Below, piece by piece: positions 60,404 to 64,000 of a DNA stretch of 64,000 nucleotides. The stretch is taken from NCBI RefSeq assembly GCF_023100905.1, contig NZ_CP064686.1:6076001-6140000 (forward strand). Reading direction: 5' to 3'. Each line of letters starts with the position of its first letter. Position 1 is the stretch's first letter. The stretch comes from Bradyrhizobium sp. 4. GTDB taxonomy: Bacteria > Pseudomonadota > Alphaproteobacteria > Rhizobiales > Xanthobacteraceae. Both the position numbers and the translations under genes were made by a program. The notes under the pieces are model-generated. The model ran no database searches. It had not been told where the DNA came from and saw only the letters and a program-made list of their open reading frames with translations.

Positions 60404-62534
60404 ACTCCCTGCCGAAGCCTATGCAATCATCGAGGGTCGCCACTCCGATCCGTTCCACTATCTCGGGCTGCATCCCGAGGGCGATAAGAGCGTGGTGCGC
60501 GCGTTTCTTCCTGATGCCTCCAACGTCGAGGCGGTGGGCGAGCACGGCGAGGTGGCGAAGCTAGATCGCGTTCATGATTCCGGCCTGTTCATCGGGGCTC
60601 TGCCGAACGGCGCGAAGCACTACCAGCTTCGCGCGAAGTTCGGCGACAACGTCATCGAATTCGAGGACACCTATCGCTTTCCACCGATCCTGACCGATTT
60701 CGACCTCTATCTGCTCGGCGAAGGCACCCACCAGCGCCTTTACGACAAGCTCGGCGCGCATCCGATGCGGCTCGAAGGCATCGATGGCATCGGCTTCGTG
60801 GTGCTGGCGCCCAACGCCCGGCGCGTCTCCGTGGTCGGCGACTTCAACTTCTGGGACGGGCGCCGCCATCCGATGCGGGTGCGCGGCGCGGGCTATTGGG
60901 AATTGTTCATCCCGCACGCCAAGGCCGGCGATCACTACAAGTTCGAAATTATCGGACCGCATGGCCATCTGCTTCCGCTGAAGTCCGATCCGATGGCCTT
61001 TGCAAGCGAGGTGCGGCCGAAGACCGCTTCCATCGTGTTCGACGAAGCACATCTGCCGCGGCCGCGGCCGGCGCCCGACGGCATCAACGCATTGTCTGCG
61101 CCGATGTCGATCTACGAGGTCCATCTCGGCTCATGGCGGCGCAAGAACGGCAATGAATGGCTGACCTATCGCGAGCTGGCCGAGCAGCTGCCGGCCTACG
61201 CCCGCGACATGGGCTTCACCCATCTCGAATTCCTCCCCGTGAGCGAGCATCCTTTCGACGGCTCGTGGGGCTATCAGCCGACCGGGCTGTATGCGCCGAC
61301 GAGCCGCTTCGGCACGCCGGAGGATTTTGCCGCGCTGGTCGATGCCTGCCACCGCGAGGGCGTCGGCGTGCTGCTCGACTGGGTGCCCGGCCACTTCCCG
61401 GACGATCCGCACGGGCTCGGCAGCTTTGACGGCACAGCGCTGTACGAGCACGCCAACCCGCTCCAGGGCCGTCATCTCGATTGGGGCACGCTGATCTACA
61501 ATTACGGCCGCACCGAAGTGACGAACTTCCTGGTGTCGAACGCGCTGTTCTGGCTCGAGCGCTACGCGATCGACGGACTGCGCGTCGATGCGGTCGCGTC
61601 CATGCTCTACCTCGACTACAGCCGTCCGCCCGGCGCGTGGATTCCGAACCAGCATGGCGGCCGGGAGAACATCGAGGCGATCGCGTTCCTGCGCCGCTTC
61701 AACACCGAACTGTTCGCGCGTTTCCCGCAGGCGACCACGGCCGCCGAAGAGTCCACCGCCTGGCCGCAGGTCTCGCGTCCGGTCGAATTCGGCGGGCTCG
61801 GCTTCGGCTACAAGTGGAACATGGGCTGGATGCACGACACGCTGAACTACATCAGCAAGGACCCGATCCACCGCAAGCATCATCACGGCGACATCCTGTT
61901 CGGCCTGCACTACGCCTTCTCGGAGAACTTCGTCCTGCCGCTGTCGCATGACGAGGTGGTGCACGGCAAGCGCTCGATCCTCGGGCGCATGCCCGGCGAC
62001 GAATGGCAGCGTTTCGCGAATTTGCGCGCTTATTACAGCTTCATGTTCGGCCATCCCGGCAAGAAGCTGCTGTTCATGGGCGCCGAGATCGCGCAAAGCC
62101 GCGAATGGAATCACGACCAGTCGCTCGACTGGCACTTGCTCGAGTACAAGCCCCATTCAGGCATCCAGGCGCTGATCCGCGATCTCAACCGGCTCTATCG
62201 CGCGGTGCCCGCGCTGCACCAGATGGACTGCGAGCAGGCCGGCTTCGAATGGCTGATCACCGACGATGCCAACCGCAACGTGTTCGCATGGCTGCGCAAG
62301 GGATTTGACGAGCACGCCCGGTGCATGGTGATCGTCAATTTCTCACCCAACGTCCATCGCAACTACCGGGTTCGCGCGCCGCTCGGCGGCAAGTGGAAGG
62401 AAGTGTTCAACTCGGACTCCGCCCATTACGGCGGCAGCAATGTCGGCAACATCGGCGAAGTCCACGCCGTCAATGGCGAGCTCCGCCTCACCATTCCGCC
62501 GCTCGCCGCGATCTTCCTCGTTCCGGAAAGCTGA
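60396..62534 (+). CDS. glgB: 1,4-alpha-glucan branching enzyme
   Basis: The start at 60396 (MPKLPAEAYAIIEGRHSDPFHYLGLHPEG) gives 712 residues. It has the N-terminal CBM48 domains and a GH13 barrel with nucleophile Asp398 (DGLRVDAVASMLYLDYSR), acid Glu451 (TAAEESTAWP; spacing 53, as in E. coli GlgB) and LPLSHDEVVHGKRS. It introduces alpha-1,6 branches in glycogen or in GlgE-made glucan. The start overlaps the treS-mak end. Confidence 0.96.
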   Translation: MPKLPAEAYAIIEGRHSDPFHYLGLHPEGDKSVVRAFLPDASNVEAVGEHGEVAKLDRVHDSGLFIGALPNGAKHYQLRAKFGDNVIEFEDTYRFPPILTDFDLYLLGEGTHQRLYDKLGAHPMRLEGIDGIGFVVLAPNARRVSVVGDFNFWDGRRHPMRVRGAGYWELFIPHAKAGDHYKFEIIGPHGHLLPLKSDPMAFASEVRPKTASIVFDEAHLPRPRPAPDGINALSAPMSIYEVHLGSWRRKNGNEWLTYRELAEQLPAYARDMGFTHLEFLPVSEHPFDGSWGYQPTGLYAPTSRFGTPEDFAALVDACHREGVGVLLDWVPGHFPDDPHGLGSFDGTALYEHANPLQGRHLDWGTLIYNYGRTEVTNFLVSNALFWLERYAIDGLRVDAVASMLYLDYSRPPGAWIPNQHGGRENIEAIAFLRRFNTELFARFPQATTAAEESTAWPQVSRPVEFGGLGFGYKWNMGWMHDTLNYISKDPIHRKHHHGDILFGLHYAFSENFVLPLSHDEVVHGKRSILGRMPGDEWQRFANLRAYYSFMFGHPGKKLLFMGAEIAQSREWNHDQSLDWHLLEYKPHSGIQALIRDLNRLYRAVPALHQMDCEQAGFEWLITDDANRNVFAWLRKGFDEHARCMVIVNFSPNVHRNYRVRAPLGGKWKEVFNSDSAHYGGSNVGNIGEVHAVNGELRLTIPPLAAIFLVPES

Positions 62535-62537
62535 ACG

Positions 62538-64000
62538 ATGCGCCTGACTGCTGGATCGCCCGCACGCCTCGGCGCAAGCTGGGACGGACGCGGCACCAAT
62601 TTCGCGCTGTTCTCCGCCAACGCGCAGAAGGTCGAGCTGTGCCTCTTCGACATGCAGGGCCGCCGCGAGCTCGAGCGCGTCGAGCTGCCGGAGCGCACCG
62701 AGGATGTCTGGCACGGCTATCTCAATGACGTCTCGCCCGGCCAGCTCTACGGCTACCGCGTGCATGGCCCCTACGAGCCCGAGCACGGCCACCGCTTCAA
62801 CGCCAACAAGCTGCTGCTCGACCCCTATGCCAAGCGGCTTTCCGGGCGGCTGGTCTGGAGCGACGCGCATTTCGCCTATCGCACCGGAAGCCCGCGCGAG
62901 GACCTGTCGTTCGACCGGCGCGACAACGCGCGCGGCATGCCGAAGGCCGTCGTCGTCGACGAGACCTTCAACTGGGGCCGCCGCGAGATCCGGCCCAACA
63001 TTCCCTGGGAAGACACCATCATCTACGAGGCCCACGTCAAGGGGCTGACGCAGAAACGCGACGACGTACCGCCTAACCTGCGCGGCACTTACGGCGGGTT
63101 GTCGTCGCCGGCGATGATCGAGCATCTGAAGAAGCTCGGCGTCACCACGGTCGAGCTCCTGCCGGTCCACGCCTTCATCGACGACCGCATCCTGGTGGAG
63201 AAGAAGCTCGCCAATTACTGGGGCTACAACACCTTGTCCTTCTTCGCGCCCGAGGCGCGTTATGCCCAGGACAACGCCCTCGATTCCTTTCGCACCACGG
63301 TCGCGCGCCTGCACGATGCCGGCATCGAGGTGATGCTCGACGTCGTCTACAACCACACCGCCGAGGGCAATCACCTCGGCCCGACGCTGTGCTACCGTGG
63401 CATCGACAACGCGTCTTATTACTGGCTGAACCGCGAGAACCCGCGCTATTACGACGACTTCACCGGCTGCGGCTCGTCGGTGAACCTCACCCATCCGCGC
63501 GTGCTGCAGATGGTGATGGATTCCCTGCGCTACTGGGTCGAGGTCTGCCACGTCGACGGCTTCCGTTTCGACCTCGCCACCACGCTGGCGCGCGGGCCGA
63601 ACGGCTATGATCGCGGCAGCTCGTTCCTGACCGCGATCCGCCAGGACCCGGTGCTGGCGAGCGTCAAGCTCGTCGCCGAACCCTGGGACCTCGGCCTCGG
63701 CGGCTATCAGGTCGGCGCATTTCCCTCGCAATGGTCGGAGTGGAACGACCGTTACCGCAGCGCCATGCGCCGCTACTGGAGCGGCGAAGGCAGCCTGATC
63801 GGCGACATCTCCAGCCGCATGACGGCGTCCTCCGACCTGTTCAACCATGATGGACGGCGGCCGCGCGCCAGCGTCAACCACATCACCGTGCACGACGGTT
63901 TCACCCTCGCCGATCTCTTCAGCTACAACGAGAAGCACAACGAGGCCAATGGCGAGGACAATCGCGACGGCTCCAACGACAACCACAGCAACAATTGCGG
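62538..64000 (+). CDS. glgX: Glycogen debranching enzyme GlgX, cut by window end
   Basis: It starts 3 nt after glgB (MRLTAGSPARLGASWDGRGTNFALFS) and reads open for 487 codons to the window edge, so the C-terminus is missing. It has CBM48 and GH13 isoamylase-type motifs: YEAHVKGLTQ, VTTVELLPVHAF, MLDVVYNHTAEGN, nucleophile Asp345 (DGFRFDLATTLAR), acid Glu381 (LVAEPWDLGLGGYQVG) and NHITVHDGFTLADL. It removes alpha-1,6 branches during glycogen breakdown. Confidence 0.95.
   Translation, partial: MRLTAGSPARLGASWDGRGTNFALFSANAQKVELCLFDMQGRRELERVELPERTEDVWHGYLNDVSPGQLYGYRVHGPYEPEHGHRFNANKLLLDPYAKRLSGRLVWSDAHFAYRTGSPREDLSFDRRDNARGMPKAVVVDETFNWGRREIRPNIPWEDTIIYEAHVKGLTQKRDDVPPNLRGTYGGLSSPAMIEHLKKLGVTTVELLPVHAFIDDRILVEKKLANYWGYNTLSFFAPEARYAQDNALDSFRTTVARLHDAGIEVMLDVVYNHTAEGNHLGPTLCYRGIDNASYYWLNRENPRYYDDFTGCGSSVNLTHPRVLQMVMDSLRYWVEVCHVDGFRFDLATTLARGPNGYDRGSSFLTAIRQDPVLASVKLVAEPWDLGLGGYQVGAFPSQWSEWNDRYRSAMRRYWSGEGSLIGDISSRMTASSDLFNHDGRRPRASVNHITVHDGFTLADLFSYNEKHNEANGEDNRDGSNDNHSNNC

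Noticed and set aside
1..64000. tRNA, rRNA, CRISPR, insertion sequence or prophage
   Set aside because: No T-loop-like GGTTCRA segments in gaps, no regularly spaced repeats and no transposase, integrase or phage genes; the palindromic repeats lack any encoded mobility gene here.

Overview
The window is 64 kb of GC-rich alphaproteobacterial chromosome, most likely Bradyrhizobium. The reasons are: a mandelate-racemase-type gene whose length and active-site numbering match the characterised Bradyrhizobium D-tartrate dehydratase; DUF6894 and other rhizobial small proteins; a complete pqqABCDE set; a transaldolase-glucose-6-phosphate isomerase fusion; a TreS-maltokinase fusion; GGAAC-type (EcfG-like) promoter boxes; and several families of palindromic intergenic repeats. 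Coding density is high. I see no tRNA, rRNA, CRISPR array, transposase, integrase or phage gene.

Layout. Bases 1-7.0 kb: cut-off peptide-type solute-binding protein, XRE-cupin regulator, orphan hybrid histidine kinase, cupin protein, two exported proteins of unclear role, and an amino-acid-type solute-binding protein. 7.1-15.5 kb: RND efflux pair preceded by two dyads, a CPA2 antiporter with UspA domains, and an MFS transporter. 15.5-22.0 kb: AraC regulator, malonyl-CoA decarboxylase, tarD, and an amidase-glutathione peroxidase-DUF3297 operon. 22.2-27.3 kb: pqqABCDE with an overlapping prolyl-iminopeptidase-like hydrolase and an unknown gene. 27.4-32.2 kb: a three-subunit 2-oxoacid (probably 2-oxoglutarate) oxidoreductase with a GltD-like flavoprotein subunit. 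32.2-37.4 kb: a transmembrane cyclase/FGE-fold protein with DUF4399, two exported proteins, and an ArsR-SRPBCC-membrane-DUF1801 operon. 37.5-42.4 kb: the PrkA-DUF444-SpoVR stress operon on the minus strand. 43.6-51.1 kb: oxidative pentose phosphate operon tal-pgi, gnd, zwf, pgl, gntK and a HAD phosphatase. 51.1-64.0 kb: alpha-glucan/trehalose region, with GH15 and malQ on the minus strand and glgE-like, treS-mak, glgB and glgX (cut by the window end) on the plus strand.

How the parts fit. The last 27 kb reads as a stress and carbon-storage block. The prkA operon has a good EcfG-type promoter. The malQ/glgE divergent region carries two back-to-back GGAAC boxes, which suggests that glycogen/trehalose turnover and the PrkA system share the general stress response. 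The most striking observation is that the GlgE homologue beside treS-mak lacks the GH13 arginine, the general-acid glutamate (replaced by lysine) and the phosphate-binding lysine segment, although treS-mak and glgB keep their catalytic residues. It is therefore either a dead paralogue or an enzyme with a changed function.
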